Origin: Saccharospirillaceae bacterium
GTDB taxonomy: Bacteria; Pseudomonadota; Gammaproteobacteria; Pseudomonadales; Natronospirillaceae
Direction of reading: 5' to 3'
NCBI GenBank assembly: GCA_007116635.1
Contig: SKIB01000012.1
Coordinates: forward strand, 1-61,586
Length of the DNA stretch: 61,586 nucleotides
Under the pieces are notes generated by a model. The model had not been told where the DNA came from. It made no database searches and saw only the letters and a program-made list of their open reading frames with translations. A program made the position numbers and the translations under genes. This document shows, one piece after another, positions 28,267 to 37,002 of this stretch. Position 1 is the first letter of the stretch, and every line of letters begins with the position of its first letter.

Positions 28267-29946
28267 CTAATGCGCCTGCTGCGCTTGGTTGAGCATCTCT
28301 CTGGCATGGGCCCAGGTTTGCTCAGTTAGTCTCAGACCGCCTAGCATGCGGGCGATCTCTTCGATGCGCTGTTCGTAATCGATGTGCGCCACCTGCGAGC
28401 GAGTGCTCTCGGCCTCTACCGCCTTGCTGACCCTGAGGTGCTGGTGCCCCTGCGCGGCCACCTGAGCCTGATGGGTGATGCAAAACACCTGCCCGCGCTC
28501 ACCAAGCTGGCGCAGCAGTTGGCCAACCACCTCGGCGGTGCCGCCGCTGATGCCCACATCCACCTCGTCAAAAATCAGGGTCGGAATCACCGAATGCTGG
28601 GCGCAGATCACTTGAATGGCCAGACTGATGCGTGACAGCTCGCCACCCGACGCCACCTTGTTGAGCGGTTGCGCTGGCTGGCCGGGGTTCATGCTGATGT
28701 AGAAGGTGGCGCGTTCTGCGCCCTGCTGTTGTTTGGACCGTTCATGGATGGCATCCAGCCTAGTGTTGAATTGTGCATGAGGTAGATCCAGCGCCCGCAG
28801 TTGTTGGCCCACCAGTTGGTCGAATTGGCTAGCGGCCTGTTGGCGAACCTGGCTCAGTTTGGTTAAGGCAAGGGATAATTGTTGCTCGCTTTGAACAAGA
28901 GCCTGTTCCGCCTGCTCTAGGTCTTGGTCGCTGACGATCAACTCTTGGCGTTGGCTTTGCAGCTCTTGCCAGTAGTCCGGCAGTTGTTCGGGCTTGACTC
29001 GATGCTTGCGCGCTAGGTCCAGCAGGCTGGCAAGGCGTTGCTCGGTGTAGGCCAGTCGTTCTTGGTCCAGCTCAAGTCGGCCACAAAAATCCTGCAAGCT
29101 GCTGAGGCCCTCTTCGAGGTGAATGGCAGCGCTGGCAAACAGCTCAATGGCCGGGGTCAATTTGTCTTGCTGCAGCTTGGCTAACCAGTGTTGAATTTGC
29201 GCTAGGGCTTGCAGCAGGTTCATTTGTTCGTCGTCCTGCGCCAGTTGCTGCACCTGATCGCTGACACGCAGAATTTGCTCAGCATTGGCCAATAAGCTTT
29301 GTTCGGCTTCCAGTTCGCTGAATTCGCCCACCTGAGGTGCCAACTGAGCAAATTCTTGCAGTTGATAATCCAGCAGCTGCACTTCGGCGGCCTGAGACTG
29401 CACTCGGTCTTGCAGTTGCTTGAGCTGTTGACTGGCTTGCTGCCATTGACGATGCAACTGCTGCACTTCTTTACGCAGCCCTTGGCTTTGGCCGAAGTCA
29501 TCCAGCAGGTGCAGGGCAGTGTCGGTGCGCAGCAAGGATTGATGAGCATGCTGGCCATGGATGTCCAGTAGCTGTTCGGCCAGCCATTGTAGTTGACTGG
29601 TGGGGCAGGCGCGGCCATTGATGTAGGCACGGCTGCGACCCCCGGCGCTGATCACGCGGCGCAAGATCAGATCGTCCTCTGGCGCGCAGTCGAGCTGCTG
29701 TTCTTGCAGAAAGGCTTGGATGCTGGGTTTGTGTCCATGTTGAAAACTGGCACTGACCTCGGCTTTGTCGGTACCAAAGCGCACCATTTGCGCATCGGCT
29801 TTTTCACCCAATAACAGGCCAAGAGCATCAAAGATGATCGACTTACCAGCACCGGTCTCGCCGGAGATCACCGTCATGCCAGGCTGAAACTCCAAATCAA
29901 GTTGCTTTGCAATGGCTAGGTTTTGAATATGCAGACCTAATAGCAT
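28267..29946 (-). CDS. recN: DNA repair ATPase RecN
   Basis: SMC-like protein that acts early in double-strand-break repair. The 559-residue chain has Walker A GETGAGKSII (Lys35) at the N-terminus, two long Gln-rich coiled-coil arms around a short central hinge, and the C-terminal signature/Walker B half (VASGGELSRISLAIQ, TLIFDEVDVGISGG). A textbook LexA site lies 18-37 bases before the ATG, so it should be SOS-induced. Placement beside grpE, divergently transcribed, matches Pseudomonas. Confidence 0.97.
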   Translation of the reverse strand: MLLGLHIQNLAIAKQLDLEFQPGMTVISGETGAGKSIIFDALGLLLGEKADAQMVRFGTDKAEVSASFQHGHKPSIQAFLQEQQLDCAPEDDLILRRVISAGGRSRAYINGRACPTSQLQWLAEQLLDIHGQHAHQSLLRTDTALHLLDDFGQSQGLRKEVQQLHRQWQQASQQLKQLQDRVQSQAAEVQLLDYQLQEFAQLAPQVGEFSELEAEQSLLANAEQILRVSDQVQQLAQDDEQMNLLQALAQIQHWLAKLQQDKLTPAIELFASAAIHLEEGLSSLQDFCGRLELDQERLAYTEQRLASLLDLARKHRVKPEQLPDYWQELQSQRQELIVSDQDLEQAEQALVQSEQQLSLALTKLSQVRQQAASQFDQLVGQQLRALDLPHAQFNTRLDAIHERSKQQQGAERATFYISMNPGQPAQPLNKVASGGELSRISLAIQVICAQHSVIPTLIFDEVDVGISGGTAEVVGQLLRQLGERGQVFCITHQAQVAAQGHQHLRVSKAVEAESTRSQVAHIDYEQRIEEIARMLGGLRLTEQTWAHAREMLNQAQQAH

Positions 29947-29963
29947 GGTTAGTCACCCAATTT

Positions 29964-29983
29964 TACTGGATCGATATACAGTA
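29964..29983 (-). promoter_or_regulatory. LexA (SOS) box of recN
   Basis: TACTG-N10-CAGTA with perfectly palindromic ends and an AT-rich GATCGATATA core fits the gammaproteobacterial LexA consensus (TACTGTATATATATACAGTA). It lies immediately upstream of recN, a well-known SOS gene. Confidence 0.88.
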
Positions 29984-30061
29984 TTTAAGGTGTTTCTATA
30001 GCAAAATGCAAGTCTGAAAAAAGTATAAAAAATACGCAAGGATGAAATTTTGCCTGACGTA

Positions 30062-30090
30062 CTTGAAAAAACGGCACTCGACTCCATTAA
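30062..30090 (+). promoter_or_regulatory. sigma-32 (heat-shock) promoter of grpE
   Basis: CTTGAAA at 30062-30068 and CTCCATTAA at 30082-30090, separated by 13 bases, match the RpoH consensus (CTTGAAA, then CCCCATnT). A start site near 30097 would leave a leader of about 30 bases before the grpE ATG at 30126. Confidence 0.8.
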
Positions 30091-30125
30091 TCAGTTGATT
30101 AATTGCATTCTGACTGAGGATTACC

Positions 30126-30758
30126 ATGAGCAATGATGCCATAAACGAGCAAAACCCTGAGCTAGAAAATCCAGCAACCGAAGCAGCTGAGGCTGCCAGC
30201 CAGGACGAAACAGAGGTTGAGGCCACCGTCAGTGATCTGTCGGTTGAAGAGCTGAGCGCCGAGATTGTCCGCCTGCAGGAAGAAAACCAGCAGGTTAAGG
30301 ATCAATCGCTGCGTGCTCTGGCTGAGGCACAAAACATTCGCCGTCGCGCCGAACAGGATGTGGAAAAAGCACAGAAGTTTGGTCAAGAAAAGCTGCTCAA
30401 AGAAATGTTAGCCGTGGTTGATAATCTTGACCGTGCCTTGGAGGCCTGTAAGCCAGAAGAGGGTGAGAGCGACAAATTACAAGCCCTGCGTCAAGGTGTG
30501 GAGCTGACCCGTGACTCCTTTTTGCAGACCCTGCAGAAATTCAGTGTTGAGGTGGTAGACCCTCAAGGCCAGCCCTTTAATCCACAATTACACGAAGCCA
30601 TGAGCATGGTTGACCAGCCAAGCCTACCCAGTAATACCGTGATTGCGGTGATGCAAAAAGGCTATGTGTTGCATGGTCGCTTGCTTCGCCCTGCCATGGT
30701 GATGGTGTCTAAGGGTGGTGCCCCCGCTAGTGGTCAGCAGATTAACGAACAAGCGTAA
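30126..30758 (+). CDS. grpE: nucleotide exchange factor GrpE
   Basis: Co-chaperone that releases ADP from DnaK. The 210-residue protein has an acidic disordered N-terminus, a long dimerising helix (SLRALAEAQNIRRRAEQDVE), the hinge region VVDNLDRALEAC, and the C-terminal beta wing with the family signature (NPQLHEAMSMV ... VMQKGYVLHGRLLRPAMVMV). It has its own sigma-32 promoter and is followed by dnaK after 78 bases. GAGGA precedes the ATG. Confidence 0.97.
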   Translation: MSNDAINEQNPELENPATEAAEAASQDETEVEATVSDLSVEELSAEIVRLQEENQQVKDQSLRALAEAQNIRRRAEQDVEKAQKFGQEKLLKEMLAVVDNLDRALEACKPEEGESDKLQALRQGVELTRDSFLQTLQKFSVEVVDPQGQPFNPQLHEAMSMVDQPSLPSNTVIAVMQKGYVLHGRLLRPAMVMVSKGGAPASGQQINEQA

Positions 30759-30773
30759 TTTTTTATTTTGGCC

Positions 30774-30801
30774 CTTGAAAACCAAGGTCCCGCCCCTATC
30801 T
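30774..30801 (+). promoter_or_regulatory. sigma-32 promoter of dnaK
   Basis: Inside the grpE-dnaK gap, CCCTTGAAAA (core CTTGAAA 30774-30780) and CCCCTATCT (30793-30801) are separated by 12 bases, an almost ideal RpoH promoter. It would let dnaK-dnaJ be transcribed independently of grpE. Confidence 0.82.
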
Positions 30802-30836
30802 AAGGGGTAACACAGAATCTAACGGAGTAACATATT

Positions 30837-32765
30837 ATGGCTAAAATCATTGGTATTGACCTAGGTACTACAAACAGCTGCTTATCTGTATTGGATGGCG
30901 ACCAAGTAAAGGTTATTGAGAATGCCGAAGGCGATCGTACTACCCCTTCGATCATTGCCTACACCGACGACGATGAAGTCTTGGTTGGTCAGCCAGCTAA
31001 GCGTCAGGCGGTGACCAACCCTCAGAACACTCTGTTTGCGGTTAAGCGTTTGATTGGCCGTCGCTTTGAAGACGACGTGGTGCAAAAAGACATCAAAATG
31101 GTGCCTTACAGCATCGTGGCCGCTGATAATGGCGATGCCTGGGTTGAAGTGAAGGGTAAGCGCCAAGCGCCACCGCAAATTTCAGCCGAAGTATTGAAAA
31201 AAATGAAAAAGACCGCCGAAGATTACTTGGGTGAAGCGGTCACCGAAGCCGTGATCACGGTTCCTGCTTACTTCAATGACAGCCAGCGTCAAGCCACTAA
31301 AGATGCAGGTAAGATCGCCGGTTTGGAAGTCAAACGCATCATCAACGAACCCACTGCTGCTGCTCTGGCCTACGGCATGGACAAGTCCGGTGGTGATCGT
31401 ACCATCGCGGTATATGACCTGGGCGGCGGTACTTTTGATATTTCGATCATCGAGATTGCCGATGTAGACGGTGAAAAACAATTTGAAGTACTGGCCACCA
31501 ATGGTGACACCTTCTTAGGTGGTGAAGACTTTGACATGCGCGTCATTGAATACCTAGCCGATAGCTTTAAGAAAGACACCGGTATGGATCTGCATGGCGA
31601 TTCCATGGCCATGCAGCGTTTAAAAGAGGCGGCAGAAAAAGCCAAGGTTGAGCTGTCATCGGCGCAACAAACCGATGTTAACCTGCCTTATATTACTGCC
31701 GATGCCTCAGGCCCTAAACACCTTAACATCAAGCTGACTCGCGCTAAGTTGGAGTCCTTGGTGGAAGAGCTGGTGGATCGCTCCATTGAGCCTTGCCGCA
31801 TCGCCATTAAAGACGCTGGTTTGGATGTGAAGAAAATCGACGAGGTGATTCTGGTCGGTGGTCAGACCCGTATGCCTCTGGTGCAGCAAAAGGTAGAGGC
31901 CTTCTTTGGCAAAGCACCGCGCAAAGATGTTAACCCTGACGAAGCCGTGGCCATGGGTGCTGCCATTCAGGGTGGCGTGCTCTCTGGTGATGTGAAAGAC
32001 GTGCTACTACTGGACGTAACGCCCCTGACCCTGGGTATTGAAACCATGGGCGGTGTGATGACGCCATTGATCGAGAAAAACACCACCATCCCGACCCGCA
32101 AGTCGCAGGTGTTCTCCACTGCAGATGACAATCAGACCGCAGTGACCATTCATGTGCTGCAGGGTGAGCGTAAGCAAGCCGGACAAAACAAGTCCTTGGG
32201 TCGCTTTGACCTGGCAGACATTCCGCCTGCTGCCCGTGGTGTGCCACAGATCGAAGTCAGCTTTGATCTGGATGCCAACGGTATTTTGAATGTTTCGGCT
32301 AAAGACAAGGCCACTGGCAAAGAGCAATCCATCGTCATCAAGGCTAATGGTGGTTTGAACGACGAAGAAATCGAGAAGATGATTCGTGATGCCGAAGCCA
32401 ATGCCGCCGAGGATAAAAAGTTCGAAGAGTTGGTACAGGCACGCAACACGGGCGATGGCTTGATTCATGCGGCGCAGAAGACCATCAAAGACTTGGGCGA
32501 CAAGGCCACTGATGAAGAAAAAGCCAAGGTAGAGAGCGCGATTAGTGACCTAGAAGGCGTGCTAAAGTCGGACGATGTGGAAGCCATCAAGGCCAAAACC
32601 GATGCTCTGAGTGAAGCTTCTTCTGCTTTGGCGCAGAAGCTATATGCTGAGCAGGCGGCACAGGCCGGTGAGGCCGAGCCAACCTCGGCAGGCGATTCGC
32701 AAACTGATGCAGACGATGTGTTCGATGCTGAATTTGAAGAAGTCAAAGAAGATGACAAGAAGTAG
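30837..32765 (+). CDS. dnaK: chaperone DnaK (Hsp70)
   Basis: 642-residue Hsp70 with an N-terminal actin-like ATPase ([11 protein letters not shown], phosphate loop [21 protein letters not shown]), the interdomain linker [14 protein letters not shown], a substrate-binding domain and an acidic C-terminal tail ([14 protein letters not shown]). Length and all motifs are standard. It acts with DnaJ and GrpE in folding and heat-shock feedback. ACGGAG precedes the ATG. Confidence 0.98.
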   Translation: MAKIIGIDLGTTNSCLSVLDGDQVKVIENAEGDRTTPSIIAYTDDDEVLVGQPAKRQAVTNPQNTLFAVKRLIGRRFEDDVVQKDIKMVPYSIVAADNGDAWVEVKGKRQAPPQISAEVLKKMKKTAEDYLGEAVTEAVITVPAYFNDSQRQATKDAGKIAGLEVKRIINEPTAAALAYGMDKSGGDRTIAVYDLGGGTFDISIIEIADVDGEKQFEVLATNGDTFLGGEDFDMRVIEYLADSFKKDTGMDLHGDSMAMQRLKEAAEKAKVELSSAQQTDVNLPYITADASGPKHLNIKLTRAKLESLVEELVDRSIEPCRIAIKDAGLDVKKIDEVILVGGQTRMPLVQQKVEAFFGKAPRKDVNPDEAVAMGAAIQGGVLSGDVKDVLLLDVTPLTLGIETMGGVMTPLIEKNTTIPTRKSQVFSTADDNQTAVTIHVLQGERKQAGQNKSLGRFDLADIPPAARGVPQIEVSFDLDANGILNVSAKDKATGKEQSIVIKANGGLNDEEIEKMIRDAEANAAEDKKFEELVQARNTGDGLIHAAQKTIKDLGDKATDEEKAKVESAISDLEGVLKSDDVEAIKAKTDALSEASSALAQKLYAEQAAQAGEAEPTSAGDSQTDADDVFDAEFEEVKEDDKK

Positions 32766-32792
32766 GTTGCACCTGGCAGCAAACTGAACACT

Positions 32793-32817
32793 ATTGGGCG
32801 CTTGGCGCCCAATTTTC
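32793..32817 (+). terminator. hairpin between dnaK and dnaJ
   Basis: ATTGGGCGC (32793-32801) pairs perfectly with GCGCCCAAT (32805-32813) around a 3-base loop and is followed by TTTCGTC. This is a compact intrinsic terminator or attenuator that would make dnaJ transcripts rarer than dnaK transcripts. Confidence 0.7.
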
Positions 32818-32860
32818 GTCTAACGGTGGCATGACCATAAGCACTTAGAAGGCAGCAACC

Positions 32861-33970
32861 ATGGCAAACAAAGATTATTATGCAATTTTGGGCGTTGGCA
32901 AAGATGCCGATGCGCAAGAGATCAAGCGTGCTTATCGCAAGCAGGCAATGAAGTACCATCCAGACCGCAATCCAGACGACCCTGAGGCCGAGAAAAAGTT
33001 CAAAGAACTGAGCGAAGCCTATGAAGTGCTGTCCGACACTCAAAAGCGCCAGACCTATGATCAGTTTGGTGCCGATGCGGTCAATGGTCAGGGCGGCTTT
33101 GGTGGCGGTGGCGCTAACTTCAGCGACATCTTTGGTGATGTGTTTGGCGACATCTTTGGCGGCCAGCAGCGTCGTCGCAGCCATGTGCAGCGCGGCAGCG
33201 ACCTGCGCTACAACCTTGAGTTAACCCTTGAGGAAGTGGCCAATGGCGTGGAGAAAAAACTCAAGATTCCAACCCTGGTGCATTGCGGCGACTGTCATGG
33301 CACGGGCGCGAAAAAGGGTACCCAACCCAAAACCTGTCAGGTCTGCGGTGGAAGTGGCAGCATCCGTATGCAGCAGGGCTTTTTTGCCGTGCAGCAAAGC
33401 TGTCATCATTGCGGTGGTACCGGCAAGGTGATCGAAGACCCCTGTAACACTTGCCGCGGGCGCGGTGTGACCGAAGAAACCAAGACCCTAAGCGTTAAGA
33501 TTCCTGCTGGCGTGGATAACGGTGACCGCATCCGTTTGAGTGGCGAGGGCGAGGCAGGGCCACATGGTGGGCCTGCCGGGGATCTTTATGTGCAGGTGAT
33601 CGTCAAGCAGCACTCGATTTTCGAGCGCGAAGGCGTCAACCTGTTCTGCGAAGTGCCGATCGGCATTGCCGATGCTGCCCTAGGGGGCGAGATCGAGGTG
33701 CCGACCCTCACCGGGAAGGTCAAACTCAAGGTGCCAGCCGAGACCCAAACCGGCAAGATGTTCCGCCTGCGAGGCAAGGGCATTCGTTCGGTGCGCAGTC
33801 AGCAAGAAGGCGATTTGCTATGCCGCGTGGTGGTCGAAACTCCGGTAAATCTGTCGGATCGACAAAAAGAATTGCTGCGTGAACTGCAAGAAAGCCTGGA
33901 AGGTAAAAAGCACTCACCCAAGCGTTCAGGCTTCTTTGACAACCTGAAGAAATTCTTCGGCGACGCCTAA
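32861..33970 (+). CDS. dnaJ: chaperone DnaJ (Hsp40)
   Basis: 369-residue type I J-protein. The J domain has the HPD triad (His33-Pro34-Asp35), then a Gly/Phe-rich linker, four zinc-binding CxxCxGxG repeats ([32 protein letters not shown]) and the C-terminal substrate-binding barrels. It stimulates DnaK ATPase and delivers clients. A strong hairpin follows the stop. Confidence 0.98.
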   Translation: MANKDYYAILGVGKDADAQEIKRAYRKQAMKYHPDRNPDDPEAEKKFKELSEAYEVLSDTQKRQTYDQFGADAVNGQGGFGGGGANFSDIFGDVFGDIFGGQQRRRSHVQRGSDLRYNLELTLEEVANGVEKKLKIPTLVHCGDCHGTGAKKGTQPKTCQVCGGSGSIRMQQGFFAVQQSCHHCGGTGKVIEDPCNTCRGRGVTEETKTLSVKIPAGVDNGDRIRLSGEGEAGPHGGPAGDLYVQVIVKQHSIFEREGVNLFCEVPIGIADAALGGEIEVPTLTGKVKLKVPAETQTGKMFRLRGKGIRSVRSQQEGDLLCRVVVETPVNLSDRQKELLRELQESLEGKKHSPKRSGFFDNLKKFFGDA

Positions 33971-33972
33971 GC

Positions 33973-34006
33973 CTTAACGCCAGTGCTCATGCGCACTGGC
34001 GTTAAG
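33973..34006. terminator. 14-bp perfect hairpin between convergent dnaJ and the RelA/SpoT-like gene
   Basis: CTTAACGCCAGTGC (33973-33986) pairs perfectly with 33993-34006 around TCATGC. Neither side has a T-run. Its place between two convergent genes suggests a shared, bidirectional transcript end. Confidence 0.6.
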
Positions 34007-34026
34007 CGGCTAATCTACAAGCCAGT

Positions 34027-34587
34027 TTAAAGAAAGCTGCGTTTGAACTTCTCATGATTACTGATGTTGCTGCGCATGTCCTGCTGATCCCAAACCTGCA
34101 GCTCCCATGGGAAGTAAAAATTATTGCGATTTTTGAAATAAATATGCAGACCGCGGTAGCCTTCTTTGTCTCGCAAGTACCAGTTTTTTAGTCCTAATTC
34201 GTCCTGCCATATGTCTAGCAGCTCCAGCAAGCACTGAATCTCTTGATGGTTGAGCAGGATGCGAGCACCAAAGATGTCGTTCAGCCAGTTATTCACCGGG
34301 TACTGATCTTCTCGATTGCTAAAGCGCTGGATCTTGTCATCAATGCTCTCACGCGTTTTGACCCGATAAAAGTATTTGATCTCAATGTCGGCCGACATCA
34401 AGTAATCGTTGATGCTCTCATGCAGCGTAAGACGGTATTGATAGATATGACTAACAGGCACATGACTGAGGGTGCGGGCAAGATTGATCTTGCTGATTTT
34501 CCCCGAGTCAAAGTAGTCTCGATAGAAGTCGGCATGAAGACGATTGATCTCACTGACCAGTTGTTGGGTCTGGCTGATTTTATCCAT
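34027..34587 (-). CDS. small RelA/SpoT nucleotidyltransferase-domain protein (putative small alarmone synthetase)
   Basis: 186 residues consisting almost only of a RelA/SpoT synthetase-like domain. The family blocks appear in order: YRVKTRESIDDKI (Arg75, Lys77, Ser81), NDIFGARILL (Asp104, Arg109), EGYRGLHIY (Tyr144, His148) and WELQVWD (Glu162, Gln164). Asp104 and Glu162 correspond to the metal/catalytic acidic residues of (p)ppGpp synthetases. The last motif normally ends in Arg (ExQxR) but here has Trp166. There is no hydrolase (HD), TGS or ACT domain. It is convergent with dnaJ and divergent from the M32 peptidase; no antitoxin-like small gene is adjacent. Its base composition looks more AT-rich than its neighbours. 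The product could be ppGpp, pppGpp, (p)ppApp or a pyrophosphorylated RNA; I cannot tell which. Confidence 0.75.
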   Translation of the reverse strand: MDKISQTQQLVSEINRLHADFYRDYFDSGKISKINLARTLSHVPVSHIYQYRLTLHESINDYLMSADIEIKYFYRVKTRESIDDKIQRFSNREDQYPVNNWLNDIFGARILLNHQEIQCLLELLDIWQDELGLKNWYLRDKEGYRGLHIYFKNRNNFYFPWELQVWDQQDMRSNISNHEKFKRSFL

Positions 34588-34797
34588 CTAACGGCTCCAC
34601 ACTGGGTAAGCAAACATCTTAATTCATTCAACAGGGAACTTGAACAAGAGTGATTAATGTAGCGCTCGGTAAACAGCCTATCCACAGTTAATTGCGTCAC
34701 TGAGTTAGGCCGCTGCGGGCGTCTTGTTACACTAGCGCTCACCAATTCAAGCCCTTGCGCAGGCCAGTCATTGGCCTGCCTTTTTTGTGGAGCCATC

Positions 34798-36279
34798 ATG
34801 AGCCATTATCAACAGTTGGAACAGCACTACCGTAAACTGTCACGCTTTGCCCATCTGGGTGCCATCTGCGGCTGGGATCAAGCGGCCATGATGCCAGCGG
34901 GTGGGGCGCAAGCCAGGCAAGAAGCCATGGCCGAGCTGGCGGTGTTGATGCATCAGCTGGCCACCGCACCGGAGTTGGCCGAGCGCTTTGCCGCCGCTGA
35001 GCAGGAGCCGTTGAGTCAAGGGCAGCGCGCCAGTCTGGCGGCCATGCAGCGTGATTGGCAGCAACAAACCCTGTTGCCGGAAAAGTTGGTGGCCGCTAAG
35101 TCACTGGCGGGCAGCAAGTGTGAACACGCCTGGCGCAGCCAACGCCCAGCCAACGACTGGTCGGGCTTCTTAGCCAACTGGCGTGAAGTGGTGGCCCTGT
35201 CGCGTGAAGAAGCGCAAATCCGCGCCGCGGCTCAGGGCTGCAGCCCATACGACGCCATGGTCGATCTGTATGAGCCGGGCATGAGCAGTGCGCAGCTGGA
35301 TGACATTTTTGGCCAAGTGAAGCGCTGGCTGCCGTCCATGATCGATCAGGCCGTGGCCAAGCAGGCCAATCAAGCCCTGGTGCAGCCAAGCGGGCATTAC
35401 CCTGCCAGTGAGCAAAAAGCCCTGGGCACGGCGGTGATGCAATTGCTGCAGTTCGACTTTACTCATGGGCGGCTGGACGAGAGCACCCACCCCTTCTGCG
35501 GTGGGGTGCCAACGGATGTGCGCATGACCACCAGATACAGCGAACAAGAGTTCGTGCAATCGCTAATGGGCATCGTGCATGAAACCGGCCATGGTCGTTA
35601 TGAGCAAGGCTTGCCGCAACAGTGGGCAGGTTTGCCGGTCGGCCGGGCGCGCTCGATGGGTATTCATGAATCGCAGTCGCTGTTTTTTGAAATGCAATTG
35701 GGCCGCAGCCCGGAATTTATTGCTCATTTGGCGCAATTGGCGCAACAGCACTTCAGTCAATTTGATCCGCAGCTGTTCAGTGTCGCCAATTTGCAGGGCC
35801 TGTATTCTCAGGTGCAGAAGGGTTACATCCGCGTCGATGCCGATGAGCTGACCTATCCGGCCCATGTGATGCTGCGCTATGAGATCGAGCGTGACCTGAT
35901 CAATGGTCAGATCGAACCCGAGCAGGTGCCTGAACTTTGGGATCACAAAATGCAGCAGTACCTAGGCCTGAGCACTGCGGGTAATGATCGCCAAGGCTGC
36001 ATGCAGGACATCCACTGGACAGACGGTGCCTTTGGCTATTTTCCGTCCTACAGTCTGGGGGCCATGTACGCGGCGCAATTCATGGCCAGTATCCGTCAAC
36101 AGTTGCCGGTCAGTGAGCTAGTGGCCAAGGGCGAACTGGGGCCAATCTTTGCTTGGCTGGCGGATAACATCTGGTCACAGGCCAGTCTGCACAGCACCTC
36201 AGAGCTGGTGATCCGCGCCACGGGTCAAGACCTTAACCCTGAGTATCTGCGCCAACACTTGCAGCAGCGTTACCTGTAA
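34798..36279 (+). CDS. M32 family metallocarboxypeptidase (carboxypeptidase Taq type)
   Basis: 493-residue zinc carboxypeptidase expected to trim C-terminal residues from peptides in the cytosol. The zinc site HETGH is at 261-265 in GIVHETGHGRYEQG. The third ligand is Glu291 in GIHESQSLF. ARSMGIHESQS, GYIRVDADELTYP and DIHWTDGAFGYFPSY are diagnostic M32 blocks. The frame opens at 34771, but the ATG at 34798 has GGAG upstream and gives the usual N-terminus (MSHYQQLEQHY). There is no signal peptide. It stands alone between the divergent RelA/SpoT-like gene and a LysE-type exporter. Confidence 0.94.
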   Translation: MSHYQQLEQHYRKLSRFAHLGAICGWDQAAMMPAGGAQARQEAMAELAVLMHQLATAPELAERFAAAEQEPLSQGQRASLAAMQRDWQQQTLLPEKLVAAKSLAGSKCEHAWRSQRPANDWSGFLANWREVVALSREEAQIRAAAQGCSPYDAMVDLYEPGMSSAQLDDIFGQVKRWLPSMIDQAVAKQANQALVQPSGHYPASEQKALGTAVMQLLQFDFTHGRLDESTHPFCGGVPTDVRMTTRYSEQEFVQSLMGIVHETGHGRYEQGLPQQWAGLPVGRARSMGIHESQSLFFEMQLGRSPEFIAHLAQLAQQHFSQFDPQLFSVANLQGLYSQVQKGYIRVDADELTYPAHVMLRYEIERDLINGQIEPEQVPELWDHKMQQYLGLSTAGNDRQGCMQDIHWTDGAFGYFPSYSLGAMYAAQFMASIRQQLPVSELVAKGELGPIFAWLADNIWSQASLHSTSELVIRATGQDLNPEYLRQHLQQRYL

Positions 36280-36296
36280 AGCTGCTGCTTCTGCTT
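36261..36296 (+). terminator. hairpin overlapping the M32 gene stop
   Basis: GCAGCAGC (36261-36268) pairs with GCTGCTGC (36281-36288) around a loop that contains the stop codon, followed by a T-rich TTCTGCTT. A second imperfect stem (AGCCCTTAG with CTAACGGGCT, 36299-36326) follows. Either could end the peptidase transcript; the evidence is modest. Confidence 0.4.
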
Positions 36297-36355
36297 AGAG
36301 CCCTTAGTATCTGCGCCTAACGGGCTTTGGGCTATTAGAGCCCTGGGAAGAGCCA

Positions 36356-36949
36356 ATGACCCTGTACACCAGTTTATTGTTGTTTGCCATTGCCGCCACG
36401 GTCACGCCCGGGCCAAACAACATCATGATTCTCAGTTCGGGCATGAACTATGGCATTCGCCGCTCCTTGCCACACTGGCTCGGCATCTGCCTGGGGGCTC
36501 CGGCCATGCTGCTGATTCTAGGCCTGGGTTTGGGCAGTCTGGTGCAGCAATGGCCTTGGTTGCATCTGGGCATCAAACTGCTGGGCTCGGCCTACCTGAT
36601 TTGGTTGGCTTGGAAGCTGGCCATTACCCCGGCACGAGTGGCGCACGACCCCAATGTTAAGCCCATGAGCTTTTGGCAAGCGGTGCTCTTCCAATGGGTC
36701 AACCCCAAGGCTTGGGTGATGGGCGTGGCTGCCATTGCCGCCTTTATTGACCCTGGTCGTGATCTGGTTTGGCAGATGCTGATCATCACCTGCATTTTTT
36801 TGCTGGTCGGTATGCTGGGGGTGGGTCTGTGGCTGTTTGCCGGCAAGGGCCTGCAGTACATGCTGCGCCATTCTTGGCAGCAACGAGCATTTAATGTCTG
36901 CATGGCCCTGTTGCTGCTGTTGTCGCTCTATCCTATGTTGCAGGTTTGA
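36356..36949 (+). CDS. LysE/RhtB family amino-acid exporter
   Basis: 197-residue inner-membrane protein with about six hydrophobic helices and the family signature near the N-terminus (TVTPGPNNIMILSSGMNYG). Members export amino acids such as threonine, homoserine or lysine; the substrate cannot be read here. VNPKAWVMGVAAIAAF in the middle is typical of RhtB-like proteins. GGAAGAG precedes the start. It is convergent with the tonB gene. Confidence 0.9.
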   Translation: MTLYTSLLLFAIAATVTPGPNNIMILSSGMNYGIRRSLPHWLGICLGAPAMLLILGLGLGSLVQQWPWLHLGIKLLGSAYLIWLAWKLAITPARVAHDPNVKPMSFWQAVLFQWVNPKAWVMGVAAIAAFIDPGRDLVWQMLIITCIFLLVGMLGVGLWLFAGKGLQYMLRHSWQQRAFNVCMALLLLLSLYPMLQV

Positions 36950-37002
36950 CGGGGTTGCGAGTTTGAATGAATAGCAGGATGAATTGTTCGATGCTAGCCA
37001 GT

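Noticed and set aside
32465-33184. 239-codon open frame antisense to dnaK/dnaJ
   Set aside because: It lies wholly opposite two well-conserved genes, has no ribosome-binding site and no recognisable domain.
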